Assembly (NCBI GenBank): GCA_947683425.1
Contig: CANTUQ010000112.1
Span: 13,345,501 to 13,409,500, forward strand
DNA length: 64,000 bases
Direction: 5' to 3'
DNA from: Excoecaria cochinchinensis
Taxonomy: Eukaryota > Streptophyta > Magnoliopsida > Malpighiales > Euphorbiaceae
Position numbers and translations under genes: made by a program. This document shows, piece by piece, positions 34,701 through 44,029 of the stretch. The notes beneath the pieces were generated by a model, which was given only the letters and a program-made list of their open reading frames with translations, ran no database searches and was not told where the DNA came from. Position 1 is the first letter of the stretch. Every line of letters starts with the position of its first letter.

Positions 34701-36735
34701 AGGAATAGTCTTAGGGCACAAAATTTCAAGTAGGGGTATTGAGGTTGATAGAGCAAAAACAGAATTAATTGAGAAATTACCTCCACCTACTACAATTAAG
34801 GGGGTTAGATCTTTTCTTGGACATGCTGGATTTTATAGAAGATTTATAAAGGATTTTTCTTTAATTGCTAAACCTTTAACTAATTTATTAGTTAAGGATG
34901 TTTCTTTTGAATTTTCTATGGAATGTATGCATGCTTTTGATACTTTAAAGAAGGCCCTAATAAGTGCTCCTATAATTGCTGCTCCTAATTGGGAATTGCC
35001 ATTTGAAATTATGTGTGATGCAAGTGATCTTGCTGTGGGTTGTGTATTAGGTCAAAGACATGGTAAGAATTTGCATGTGATCTATTATGCTAGTCATACT
35101 TTGTCTCCTCCTCAAGTTAATTATACAACAACAGAAAAAGAAATGTTAGCTGTGGTGTATGCATGTGATAAGTTTAGATCTTACTTGTTGGGTTCTAAAG
35201 TCATAATCTATACGGATCATGCTGCATTGAGGTATTTATTTGCAAAGAAAGATGCTAAACCTAGGTTGATTCGTTGGGTATTGTTATTGCAAGAGTTTGA
35301 CCTTGAAATTAAAGACAAAAAGGGAAGTGAAAATCTTGTTGCTGACCATTCGTCTAGGTTAGAAAACAATGAACAAACTTTAGGTGATGGTATTGAAATT
35401 AATGAATCATTTCCGGATGAAGCCTTGATGTCAATTTTGAATATGCATGTACCTTGGTATGCTGATTTTGCTAATTATCTTGCTGCTGGAATTGTACCTG
35501 AAAATTTAACATGGCAACAAAAGAAGAAATTCTTTAGTGATGTTAAAAATTATTTATGGGAAGAACCTTACTTGTTTAAGATATGTGGGGATGGTATAAT
35601 TCGTCGTTGTATAAGTGAGGAGGATTATCAAAACATTTTAATGCATTGTCATGCGGCATTGTATTCGGGTCATAATGGTGCAAATAAAACTGCTTCTAGA
35701 GTGCTTGAATGTGGATTCTTTTGGCCAACTTTATTTCATGATGCAAAAATGTATGTAGCTAAATGTGATAAATGTCAAAGGGCTGGTAATATTGGGAAAA
35801 GAGATGAAATGCCTTTGAATAATATATTGGAAGTTGAAGTGTTTGATGTATGGGGGATTGACTTCATGGGTCCCTTTCCCACATCTTTTGGTCAAAACTA
35901 TATTTTGGTTGGAGTTGATTATGTATCAAAGTGGGTTGAAGCCAAAGCTACACCAACCAATGATTCAAAGGTGGTGATAAAATTTTTGAAGAAGCTTTTC
36001 TCTAGATTTGGAGTGCCAAGAGCCATCATAAGTGATGGAGGTAAGCATTTCATTAACCGTTCTTTTGATTCTTTATTGCATAAATATGGTGTTCATCATA
36101 GGGTAGCTACACCATATCACCCACAAACAAGTGGTCAAGTGGAAGTGTCCAATAGGGAGTTAAAGTGGATATTAGGAAAAACAGTCTCTACTTCTAGAAA
36201 GGATTGGGCACTTAAATTAGATGATGCTTTGTGGGCATATCGAACTGCATTTAAAGCTCCAATTGGAATGACACCATATAGGATGGTTTATGGAAAAGCA
36301 TGTCATTTACCTGTTGAATTAGAACACAAAGCATATTGGGCCATTAGAACTTTGAATTATGATCTTAAAGATGCAAGTGTCAAAAGATGTTTACAATTGA
36401 ATGAGCTAGATGAATTGAGACTTCTTGCATTTGAAAATGCTAAGATTTATAAAGAAAGGACTAAAAAATGGCATGATGCACATATAAGAATTAAAAATTT
36501 TAATATTGGGGACAAGGTCTTATTGTATAATTCTAGATTGAAACTCTTCCCGGGACAATTAAGATCTAGATGGAGTGGACCCTTTGAAGTAACCCAAGTT
36601 TTTGATCAAGGGTTTTTGGAACTTAAAAATAATAAAAATGAGTTATTTAAAGCCAATGGTCAAAGGTGTAAAGTGTATTTGGAGGAGACATTTCATGGAA
36701 GGGAGGTTTCATTTCTTTCCTTAAAAGTGATTTGA
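31696..36735 (+). CDS. gag-pol: Athila gag-pol polyprotein, N-terminally truncated, open for 5 kb
   Basis: An uninterrupted 1679-codon frame; 31696 is a TTG, and true homology begins near 31738 ('KDKAKAWLNSL'), so the natural start is lost. Gag core about residues 15-135 ('YFPLAKTAKI', 'ESLYEAWERFKELQRMCPHH'). Zinc knuckle CNICGQQGHPSEVC at 188-201. An Ala/Val-rich insert at about 370-420 is encoded by GTCGCGAC repeats. Protease DLGAS at about 537. RT includes 'CIDYRKLN', 'MPFGLCNAPATFQ' and FMDD near 960. RNase H begins near 1100 ('CDASDLAVG', 'YTDHAALRYLF'). Integrase has a HHCC finger near 1316-1360 and D-D-E residues near 1389 (GIDFMGPF), 1446 (ISDGG) and 1480 (GQVEVSNRE). It would make capsid and replication enzymes. 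The family is clear; activity is doubtful without a 5' end. Confidence 0.93.
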   Translation: MKVCCIINIEKVTTLKDKAKAWLNSLTRGSITTWDQLAQAFLSKYFPLAKTAKIIKDITTFVQNENESLYEAWERFKELQRMCPHHNLPRELLMQTFYNGVNPTTRGTIDAAAGGSLMRKTTEAAFELLEEMSMNNCMWPTERSRDSNSTNVRGVHALDSVVALQAQVEALTHKLNNFGMGGSQPNRCNICGQQGHPSEVCNLGINSTEEQVSFIQGQGRGNPFSNTYNPGWRNHPNFSWGNSSNQNKGVSFQPPQDRFGALEVKMDRFLEGINMKFNSQEENQKRLENKFDQITKNQASSIHNLEVQIGQLANALPSRLQGTLPSNTEENPREHLKAINLRSGKTYTNEFVITNKNGEFQENKKKNESSVASATPVAVATEEKPTNVAGATPGAIPDVSATAGGESPVVIATPVAVATEGASKANSSKIFQPSPPFQQRLKRQNQDKQFKSFMDKLKHLHINLNFIEAISQIPNYAKFLKELISKKRSWEDISTIALTEACSSIITNNLPTKLKDNGSFTIPCTLGDREFPKCLCDLGASINLMPYSIFKKLGLDYVKPTSMVLQLADQSIKKPYGIVEDVLVKVDKFILPADFVILDFAYDEKCPLILGRPFMRTGRALVDVYEGTLVLRVGEDSVEYHMEKALKYPMDENVCMKIDVIDACVVEVLENADEEEAQMEDEIHEEIEQGSFKSEPLNRNEAPLPPSIESPPNVDLKELPNYLRYAFLGPNHTLPIIISNKLNKEQEHALLEVVRKRIKSIGWQISDLKGISPNVVMHRINMEDDFKPKADRQRRLNPHMKEVVKKEVIKLLDAGIIYPISDSDWVSPIHCVPKKGGMTVVRNDNGDLIPTRTTTGWRVCIDYRKLNLATRKDHFPLPFIDQMLERIAGHSHYCFLDGYSGYFQIFIYPSDQEKTTFTCPYGTFAYRRMPFGLCNAPATFQRCMTSIFGDMIEDIMEVFMDDFSVYGDSFELCLQNLDKVLARCEETNLVLNWEKCHFMVDEGIVLGHKISSRGIEVDRAKTELIEKLPPPTTIKGVRSFLGHAGFYRRFIKDFSLIAKPLTNLLVKDVSFEFSMECMHAFDTLKKALISAPIIAAPNWELPFEIMCDASDLAVGCVLGQRHGKNLHVIYYASHTLSPPQVNYTTTEKEMLAVVYACDKFRSYLLGSKVIIYTDHAALRYLFAKKDAKPRLIRWVLLLQEFDLEIKDKKGSENLVADHSSRLENNEQTLGDGIEINESFPDEALMSILNMHVPWYADFANYLAAGIVPENLTWQQKKKFFSDVKNYLWEEPYLFKICGDGIIRRCISEEDYQNILMHCHAALYSGHNGANKTASRVLECGFFWPTLFHDAKMYVAKCDKCQRAGNIGKRDEMPLNNILEVEVFDVWGIDFMGPFPTSFGQNYILVGVDYVSKWVEAKATPTNDSKVVIKFLKKLFSRFGVPRAIISDGGKHFINRSFDSLLHKYGVHHRVATPYHPQTSGQVEVSNRELKWILGKTVSTSRKDWALKLDDALWAYRTAFKAPIGMTPYRMVYGKACHLPVELEHKAYWAIRTLNYDLKDASVKRCLQLNELDELRLLAFENAKIYKERTKKWHDAHIRIKNFNIGDKVLLYNSRLKLFPGQLRSRWSGPFEVTQVFDQGFLELKNNKNELFKANGQRCKVYLEETFHGREVSFLSLKVI
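32800..32960 (+). repeat. GTCGCGAC palindrome array in frame within gag
   Basis: Repeats such as ctgtcgcgagcgcgacgcc, cctgtcgcggtcgcgacaga and cctgtcgtgatcgcgacacc lie inside the gag-pol frame, between the zinc knuckle and the protease. They encode a low-complexity linker (VASATPVAVATEE, then VVIATPVAVATEG). The base composition is far more GC-rich than the flanking AT-rich codons. The frame is kept and no stop is introduced. Confidence 0.92.
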
Positions 36736-37441
36736 TGGTTATTTAGTTTAACTTTTCTTTTTAAGTAATTGTTTTATTATATGCGTGATATTTATATGTC
36801 ATAATGTTGTTATTTTTGTTCCACAGATGTTTTTTCATCTGTCAATTTACTTTTTTATACTTTTGTGTGTTATTTGTGAAAATAAAATAAAATGTGATTT
36901 TAAAAATTCCTTTCTGTCGCGAGCGCGAAATTGTCGCGAGCGCGACAGAGAGGGGAACGCATATTTTTGACTTTATCGCGCCGGCGCGACGTGTAGAGTG
37001 ATCGCGACAGGATCAATTTTTCATTTTTCATAATTCCTTTCTGTCGCGATCGCGACGTTGTCGCGAGGTCGCGATGGTAACCGGATAATTTTGTCGCGAT
37101 GACGCGACGTTTATCGCGAAATTCAAATTGTTGATTTGCTTTCTGTCGCGATCGCGACGATTTCGCGACGTCGCGACAGAACACGGAGTTTGAATTTTTC
37201 GGTCAAACCAACCGTTAGACTCACATTTAATTCCTTAAATTTTCTTTTACCTACCCTAATTACTCTCTCTTTTTCATTTTCTCTTACCTTTTCGTTATCT
37301 TCTCTCTAATTTCGTTTTTATCTTCTTAACTTCCTCCCGATTTTCTCTCTAACTTCTTCATCTAAACTCCGTATTTCTTGTTTTTAAGTCTCCTGTTCTT
37401 CTTCTTCTTGTGTTTCTTTTTGTTCTTTGTGTGATTTCACA
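36736..37441 (+). repeat. Athila spacer with dense GTCGCGAC palindromes
   Basis: Between gag-pol and ORF2. 36914-37190 carries about ten CTGTCGCG/CGCGACAG arms, for example ctgtcgcgatcgcgac, tgtcgcgagcgcgacag and tcgcgacgtcgcgacag, separated by short AT-rich linkers. 37240-37420 is a CT-rich leader ('ttctctctaa', 'cttcttcttcttg') directly before the ORF2 start, possibly a subgenomic promoter or splice region. No gene is seen. Confidence 0.85.
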
Positions 37442-38710
37442 ATGGTGAGAACAAAGCATGTTGGAGACAAAAGCCAAGGGAAACGCCCTATGGGGGAAAC
37501 CAGCGCTCAAGGAGAGGAACCCACGCTTGACGCCTTAATTTTTCAGAACAGGTTTGATTGCCCTTTTAAAATTTTCTCTGAAGAAGAGGGTGTGAAATTT
37601 GCCTATTTTGCTAAAAAATCGTATGTGGGAATGTGGGGTTTAGATTTTGCTATTCTGAATACCATGGGTTTACATGATGAAATTAATAATTTCCTGAGAT
37701 ACATGAAATGGGGGAAATTTATTACGTACTCTTTACCTGTTAGAAAGGAATGGGCTCTAGAATTTTTTGTTACATTAGAATATGTGGATAAAGGTAGGGA
37801 TTCAATGAAATTTAGGCACCAGGGTATTGAATATACTTTTACCATTAATGATTTGCATAACTGGTTTGGTTTTCCTTTGAATGGTAAAAGATTTGATTCC
37901 CATATTTTCCATCCAACACCTGTGTGGAATAGATTATCAGGACTTGACAGGTTTAATAACAAAAATTCTACTAATAGGCAGATAAAGGACAATGCTTTAA
38001 TGATTTTTCATAAATTTCTTTGTCATGCCATGTTTGGTAGAGTAGAGAGTACTAAGGTCCAAACAAAGGATTTGTTTGTTTTAGATTTATTGCAATCTAA
38101 CATAACACCTGATTCGATTGATTTTATACTTGATGGCCTTTATCATGCGTCTACTGCCCGTAGTAAATCTGTGGGTATGTGTCATATGGTAACCGGTATT
38201 ATTTTGGGATGTTTGGGAGATTTGCATAATTTTGTAATGGAAGAAAAAGAAACAATTCCTTTGTTGGATGTGGTGTATTTGCGTAGAGCTAATATTTTAA
38301 CCAAGGGAGCTTGGCCCCCAAGGTTTGTTGATAGATGTGCAGGTGAACCAAGTCGAGCTGACCCACATATGCCTGGCCCAAGTGTGACCCATGACAGGGC
38401 ACGAGAATCCGCCTCTGCAGCTGCAGCTCATGACTCCTCAGGTGAGGACGAGGCGGCTGCTGGAGCTGATGATGCATGGAGGAGGAGTACTAGAGGAGCT
38501 GCTGTGGATATTGAGCCTATTTTGCATCGTTTGGATGGTATTGAGGCCACCAATCAGAGTATGGCAGCTAGGATGGATGTTCTTGAGACGGATGTGAGGC
38601 ATGTGCTGAAAAATCAAAAGAATTTGGGGCGCAAGCTCTTAAGTTTCTTCCGAAAGCAGAATGTAGAATTGTCTCCAACTCCGCCAAGCTCTCCAAGTGA
38701 GAGTTTTTGA
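37442..38710 (+). CDS. Athila ORF2 (ATHILA ORF-1/env-position protein)
   Basis: A 422-codon frame from ATG 37442 (an in-frame ATG at 37427 would add five residues; 'MVRTKH' fits the family start better) to TGA 38708-38710. The N-terminal two thirds resemble the plant ATHILA ORF-1 family protein ('YFAKKSYVGMWGLDF', 'LRYMKWGKFITYSLPVRKEW', 'TINDLHNWFGFPLNGKRF'). The C-terminal part is low-complexity (Ala/Asp/Glu-rich, about residues 305-350), followed by a probable coiled coil ('LHRLDGIEATNQSMAARMDV'). I see no signal peptide or transmembrane segment, so an envelope role is not supported. It lies downstream of pol, where Athila elements carry an env-position ORF of unknown function. Intact. Confidence 0.85.
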   Translation: MVRTKHVGDKSQGKRPMGETSAQGEEPTLDALIFQNRFDCPFKIFSEEEGVKFAYFAKKSYVGMWGLDFAILNTMGLHDEINNFLRYMKWGKFITYSLPVRKEWALEFFVTLEYVDKGRDSMKFRHQGIEYTFTINDLHNWFGFPLNGKRFDSHIFHPTPVWNRLSGLDRFNNKNSTNRQIKDNALMIFHKFLCHAMFGRVESTKVQTKDLFVLDLLQSNITPDSIDFILDGLYHASTARSKSVGMCHMVTGIILGCLGDLHNFVMEEKETIPLLDVVYLRRANILTKGAWPPRFVDRCAGEPSRADPHMPGPSVTHDRARESASAAAAHDSSGEDEAAAGADDAWRRSTRGAAVDIEPILHRLDGIEATNQSMAARMDVLETDVRHVLKNQKNLGRKLLSFFRKQNVELSPTPPSSPSESF

Positions 38711-40467
38711 GTTTGTCTCCTATCTTTTTCTTTGTTTTATTCTTGTTTGTATTTGTGTTTTGATTATGTTAGTTTGTTTTGTTTAATCCTTTTTACACAA
38801 TGGGGACATTGTGTCCTTTAAGTGTGGGGGGGTTATGTTTTGATATGTTTTATGTTTTTAGTGTATATATGTTTTATGTGTTTAGTGTATATATGTATAT
38901 ATAGTTTTATGTGTTACTTATTGTGTAGTATAGCTTGTGTTTGCATGAACTGCTAGATTTAGGTATATGTTGTTTTATTGTTTTAGGTTGTTTTATGCTA
39001 ACTATTTTTGGAGCTTAGTATTTGATGAATATTTGAAAATTAGAGCATGTATAGTTTTTATGTTTTTGACCATTAGTTTAGATAGTAACTTTTTGGACCA
39101 TTTTCATTATTTGTTTTCCTTTAGCTTTTTGTTGTACATAGTGAAGGGTATGACTTAGCAAAACATTTTGGTGTAGGTTTTTTTTAAGTTAGATATCTTT
39201 TTATATGTAAATTAAGATTGTTTTGCCAACTTATTGCCTATTATAGTTTAACTATAGCCATGTGAGCTTTTGAAGCCTTATACACAAATTCTTCTTGTAT
39301 GAGAGCCTTATTATGCCATATCCTCTAGAACTTGTTTGTGGTAAATTTCGAGATTACATTTTAGTATAGGATGTACATGGGATATGATAAGGGCACTTAG
39401 AATGAACTTATTTTGGCTTTACTTTTAAAATTCCTTACCTTTTGACTTTAGGTAGCCAATTTTGAGCCTATATCTGTTTTTTCTTGTTTAACATATTACT
39501 AACCCAAACTTTTGCTTAAACAAGGCCTAATTTTTTTTAATTACCCTATTATGGAGGGATTAGGATTGATATAGCATGGGAGATATATTTGTTATTGAAA
39601 AGCATTAACTTAATAAAAAGTTGCAATTGCAAAGTCCTTCTTTTCAAAGTTAGAATTCCAACTGCTAGTAGAAATGAAATCAAAGAAAAAATGGGATTAG
39701 CAAGTTGTACATCTAAATTATTATGTGAGGGATGGAGCATTAAAATGCACCCACACTAAATTCTCTTGCTGTCCTAAGAAAAAAAAAAGAAAAAAAAGAA
39801 AAAAATAGTAAGTATAAATTGAGAGCTAGCAGCAAATTTATATTCTTAAGAAGGGACTTTGATTAAAAATATCATGCTTATTGCTATTTGGTTAAATCTC
39901 CTATGTTATATTGATATTTTTCTCTACACAATTTTAGCTACTTAAATCCAAAAGTTCCTACCCTAACCTCAGCCACATTACAACCCTTTTAAGACCCTTT
40001 GATCCTCTTTACTACCTTTTACTAGTAGTGGAGATTTTTATCACTTACAAGCTTATGGTATGTAATGGCATAATCAAGGAATAAGGGAAAACACTAACCT
40101 TTATACACTTGAGTGATTGAGTGTTTATCAAAATAAGTGTTGAGTGAAAATTATCTTAGGCAATGCTTTGTGTGAAATAATCTCTTACATGTGTTAAGAT
40201 ATTTAATTTCTTGAGATCAAACATCATTGTGTTTTGCAATTTCATGGTTTTCCAAATGTGCAAAGAGGGTTAAAGTCTAATGAATGATGGGAATGTTTAA
40301 ATAGTTGCATATTGAGGCTAGTGTGTTAGAAGGATAATTCTATGCATGGTGTTTTCAAATAATTATCAAATGTCTAAGTAAGCTCCAAAATATTGTGTTT
40401 AGTATAAATTTTGTTTTTGTGTTGTTTAAATGTTGTGTGAGTGTTTTGCTTGGGGACAAGCAAATGT
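38711..40467 (+). other. Athila 3' non-coding region
   Basis: About 1.75 kb of AT-rich sequence between ORF2 and the PPT, without a coding frame. At its start (38800-38833) ATGGGGACATTGTGTCC is followed by TTTAAGTGTGGGGGGG, a second PPT-like block. Long 3' non-coding regions are normal in Athila elements. Confidence 0.7.
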
Positions 40468-40484
40468 TTAAGTGTGGGGGTTTT
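40468..40484 (+). other. Athila polypurine tract
   Basis: TTTAAGTGTGGGGGTTTT directly before TGATATGAGC matches the 'GGGGACAAGCAA...AAGTGTGGGGG' block typical of Athila 3' ends. Confidence 0.75.
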
Positions 40485-41630
40485 TGATATGAGCTTAAAT
40501 AGCTCATAATTAAACTATACTTTGTGATTATAAATAATGTTTTAAGTGTTTTTAGTTGTTGGAATTAGGTGTGTTTTATGTGTTTTGTTAAGTTTTGTGT
40601 GTAGGAGACAAATGGAGAAAATATGGAGTTAATGGAGAAAATATGGAGCAAATGGAGAAGAGAAGAAGAAATGAGCAAAGGCAGAAAAGCCTCTGTCGCG
40701 ATCGCGATGAGTGGCGCGAGCGCGACAGAGCGCGCTAAGGAAGGAAGAGGAAAGAGAAGAGAAGAGGAGCTGTCGCGACCAAGAGAAGGCGTCGCGAGGT
40801 CGCGACGAGGCGCGGAGAAGGCACACGTGAGGAAAGACGAGCGCAAGAGGAGGCGTGCTCTGTCGCGACGTCGCGACATTGTCGCGATCGCGACAGAGGG
40901 ATCCGTTAGACACTAAAGTTCAAATTTGAACTTTAAAAGTTGCATCTTTCCACCAACTATTACATCCTTTGTAGAAGGACATCTGAAGGGGCATGAGCTA
41001 ACATTATAAATTCTGTTTTTAACTGTAATTTAAGAGGATGATAACTTAGAATTGAACATTGGAATATTTTTTCTGTAGTTAAAAATAGTTTTCTTTTAGT
41101 ATTTCCTAAGTAGAGTTTATGTGTTGAAGAGAAGATATTATACAAGGAAGAGGACTACAATTGGTGACTTGAAAAGGGTTGAGAAATCTCCTTCTTCAAT
41201 TCTTATCTTTTAATTCTTCTTTGTAATTGTTTTATGATTTGAATTCTGAACTTAAATGTTTAATATTAAATTATTTTATTGTTCATATTTATTCAAGTGT
41301 TCTTAATTGTAGAATTTCTCATTAGTATATTATTTATTGTCATTATAAGTATGAGTTTGATTGAGAAATAAATTCATCCTTACATCTAATTGGAAATTCA
41401 TCATTGAGATATTGTTTGAGAAATCAGAATATTAAAATGGTTGTTATAGGTTGTGTTTTATTCTTAAGATTTGCATATATAATGATCTAGTTCTTAAATG
41501 AAAATTTGGAATTAGACTTATATGTGTATGTTTTGAGCAGTCCTATTTATATTGAGAAAGTAAGTAGGAAATTTATTCAACTTGACTTACAAGACAAGAA
41601 TGCTAAAGTCATTAAGAACAATAAATTTGA
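40485..41630 (+). repeat. Athila 3' LTR, end clipped
   Basis: It starts TGATATGAGCTTAAATAGCTC. It carries GTCGCGAC palindromes at 40694-40905. The phrase 'ttgagtcccgttcgg' near 41630 resembles the 'aagtccctgtggattcgac' block that normally precedes the end of related LTRs, so the last part is probably missing. Confidence 0.65.
40694..40905. repeat. GTCGCGAC palindromes in the Athila LTR
   Basis: ctgtcgcgatcgcgatg, gcgcgagcgcgacagag, gctgtcgcgacc, gcgaggtcgcgacg, ctgtcgcgacgtcgcgac and ttgtcgcgatcgcgacag, within otherwise purine-rich DNA. All overlapping short frames are artefacts. Confidence 0.9.
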
Positions 41631-42910
41631 GTCCCGTTCGGTGTAGCGCACAGCTCGACGCTTGGTCTTGTGCGCAAGTCGTGCACCTTGGGCACGACTC
41701 GTGCCCAAGCTTTGAGGCCAGCACAAGTTGTGCACAGCAGCACGACTCGTGCCAGCCCAATTTCCACTGTCACGAGTCACGCATCACGACACGAGTCGCG
41801 ACAGCCCCTGCATTTTGCCATTAGCATTACGGCTACTGTCGTAAGCGCGACGTAAGTCGCGATCGCGACAGTGAGCCTCCTCCTCCTGCCTGTTCTATTC
41901 TGTTTTGCCTAAATGATTTCTTTTCTCTCTTTACATGGCTTTTTCGCACTGTGTAAGTTATGTTTTGTATTTTTATACAAGTGTATTGATGTTTTTGAGT
42001 TGTGCTAATAATTTAATGACATGCTAGTGTTGAACTTTGGCTTTTGACATTGTCTAGTGATAAATGTTTAGAGTGAGTGATTTAAGCCTGAAGTGTCAAA
42101 GTTGTGGATAGATAAGCATGCTTATAAAGGGATAGTGAGTGCAGCTACTAGTGTTGACCCCGCTTAGGTCAAGTGATTACGATTGACCTCCGTTAAGGTC
42201 TTAGTGAAAATGTTTTGAAACTTCGGTCTCTCGTGCTACTTTCGGGTAATAAAATATTTTGAGACTTCGGTCTCCAGTGTAGTGTTCCTGTATTCACCAC
42301 CACTGAAATTCAGGCTATAGGTTGAAGTGTTTGGCTTTTGCATAGTGAAGTGTTATGAATATTGTGTGATTCCAGTTAGTGTATTTTGCTTTGTGCGTGC
42401 TGTTGTTAATTTCTGCTTTCTTTTAGTGATTATTGACTTAAATATCTCTGTTCTCTGTTACTTAGAGATTTCAGTATATTGATGTATATATATATTTATG
42501 TGTTATTGCGTGATATTACCGTATAGTGTTTTGTTATCTTTGTTCCTCCACACTAAGCGTTATCGCTTAGCACGGGCTATTTTCCCGTGTAGGTGGCAGG
42601 TTTTGTTCCGCTCGAGTTGTGCATCTGCAGGGTTGGCCGCTAGGAGTAGAGTCTTGTTTTATTTTGTACTCCTCCTATATTCTTTTTGTATATGTATTCT
42701 TTTGATTAGAGGCATATGTAATTTTGTTATAAGGATCCTTATGTAATTCTGAATGATGTATATAATATATTTTATATTTTAAATTTATTGTTAAGGTATT
42801 GAGTTTTATTATAGTTATTATATGCTTTCGCTGTGACGTATGTATGTTTCTGAGTGAGTGTTGCGGTAGCGCTCCGGTATCCTTCCAACGGGGGTATTGG
42901 GGGTGTTACA
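41631..42910 (+). repeat. Right part of the split solo LTR
   Basis: It resumes the LTR begun at 31125. A cluster of cacgactcgtgcc, tcacgagtcac and gtcgcgatcgcgacag motifs at 41640-41870 is followed by the 'ggtctc...ttcgggtaa' segment, the double stem-loop at 42553-42589, the acceptor-like TTTTCCCGTGTAG (ends 42592), and an end matching the gag-only element ('gctccggtatccttccaacgggggtat...GTTACA'). Flanking AAATT is the right TSD. The ORF at 42498-42746 is a chance frame. Confidence 0.78.
42553..42592 (+). other. Intact double stem-loop and predicted splice acceptor
   Basis: CTAAGCG-TTAT-CGCTTAG is followed without gap by CACGGG-CTATTTT-CCCGTG, then TAG|GTGGCAG. Both stems are perfect in this copy. 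The pyrimidine-rich loop plus TAG resembles a 3' splice site. Confidence 0.6.
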
Positions 42911-43482
42911 AAATTCCACAAGAAGCATGGATTGGACAAAAGTCTAATCTCAGTCATATGAGGGTGTTTGGTTGCATTGCCTATTCATATGTGCTTGATG
43001 AGTTGAGAAAGAAACTTGATCACAAGGTGGAAAAATGTATATTTATTAGTTATGACATGGAAATAAAAGGTTATAAGCTTTATAACCCAAAGACTCAAAA
43101 ATTGATCATCAATCGAGATGTTACTTTTAAAGAAGACGAAGTATAGGATTAGACAAAAAAATAAAAGAAATCATTTACAATACTAGTGTTCATAAATAAT
43201 GATTTGGAAATAACTAATCAAGCTGGAGAGTCATCTTCACCTACAGTTTTTGAAGAGTTATCTCCTACTAAAGCATCATCTCTTCCCTCTTCACCTTCAG
43301 TTAGACGTTCATAATGTGACCATCATCCACCTACTTACTTATAAGATCATCAAGTTGGTGATGATAATGATGATGGTGACAACGAAGTCATTACCCATTA
43401 TGCTTTCTTTGCAGATTGTGGTCTGATAATATTTGAGGAAGCAGTGAATGATGATCATTAGATTAAAGCAATGGATGAAGAA
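42911..43482 (+). pseudogene. Copia pol fragment, right part
   Basis: It continues the integrase/connection region interrupted at 31124: 'PQEAWIGQKSNLSHMRVFGC', 'KCIFISYDMEIKGYKLYNP', then a variable acidic/Ser-rich linker with stops, then 'EAVNDDH' and 'IKAMDEE', the motif just before the copia reverse transcriptase. The frame is cut off there by the next repeat (TGTAGATACCC at 43483). No reverse transcriptase follows, so the fragment is inactive. Confidence 0.85.
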
Positions 43483-44021
43483 TGTAGATACCCAATTCTA
43501 TTCTGGTCAAAATAATGACACTGGTAAAATGCGGGTACTTTTCCCTTTTCCAACTTGAAATATTTTTATGTATTTTTACACCTTTAATAAATAATTTTCC
43601 TCTTCTCACTTGAAAATCAAAAATAAAATAAAGAAAAATAATATAATGATAGATTTCCTTAATCTATATAGATTAGTACTAATTAATTAATTAGTAAATA
43701 TGAAAAAAATGAAAAAGAAGAAATTAATCAAAATTAAAAGAAAATGACATTTACATAAAAGGGTTCACAATTAATCTAAATGGACAAAAATGCCGTTTAC
43801 TTGGTCACCAACCTGAAAATAATAAAAAATAAATAAAAATTAAAATGAAAATTATAAACTTAGCCATTAATTAATAAAAATAAATAAGAAATAAATTAAA
43901 AATTACTAATAAGAAAAATAAAATTTACAAAATTACCTATAAACTTAGTCATTAAGTAAAATTTAATTAACAAAATAACCTTGAAAAATTAGAAAATTCC
44001 TAAACTAACTTTGAGGACTTC

Positions 44022-44029
44022 TATAAATA
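44022..44029 (+). promoter_or_regulatory. TATA box
   Basis: TATAAATA in ggacttctataaatagaagg, about 540 bp after the putative LTR start and followed by a plausible transcribed leader. Confidence 0.5.

Larger units (their letters stand above)
31700..41630 (+). mobile_element. 5'-truncated Athila (Ty3/gypsy) element
   Basis: It contains an Athila-type gag-pol, a GC-palindrome spacer, an Athila ORF2, a long 3' non-coding region, a polypurine tract and a 3' LTR. The 5' LTR, primer binding site, leader and the first part of gag are missing; only about 35 bp before the gag homology (31702-31736) resembles a segment of the 3' LTR (41527-41567, sharing ATATTGAGAAAGTAA). The end of the 3' LTR also looks clipped near 41630. 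No TSD was found. It lies within the LTR of another family, which itself lies within copia pol, so it is the youngest layer. Confidence 0.75.

Noticed and set aside
37442..38710. Athila ORF2 as a true envelope glycoprotein
   Set aside because: No signal peptide, transmembrane helix or fusion-like segment is visible; only its position matches env.
40565..40916. Overlapping Arg/Ser-rich ORFs on both strands
   Set aside because: Product of the GTCGCGAC palindromes, which lack stop codons in most frames; located in the Athila LTR.
41577..41855. ORFs of 60-80 codons rich in Cys, His and Arg
   Set aside because: Again palindrome-rich DNA without stops; no family and no conservation with other clusters.
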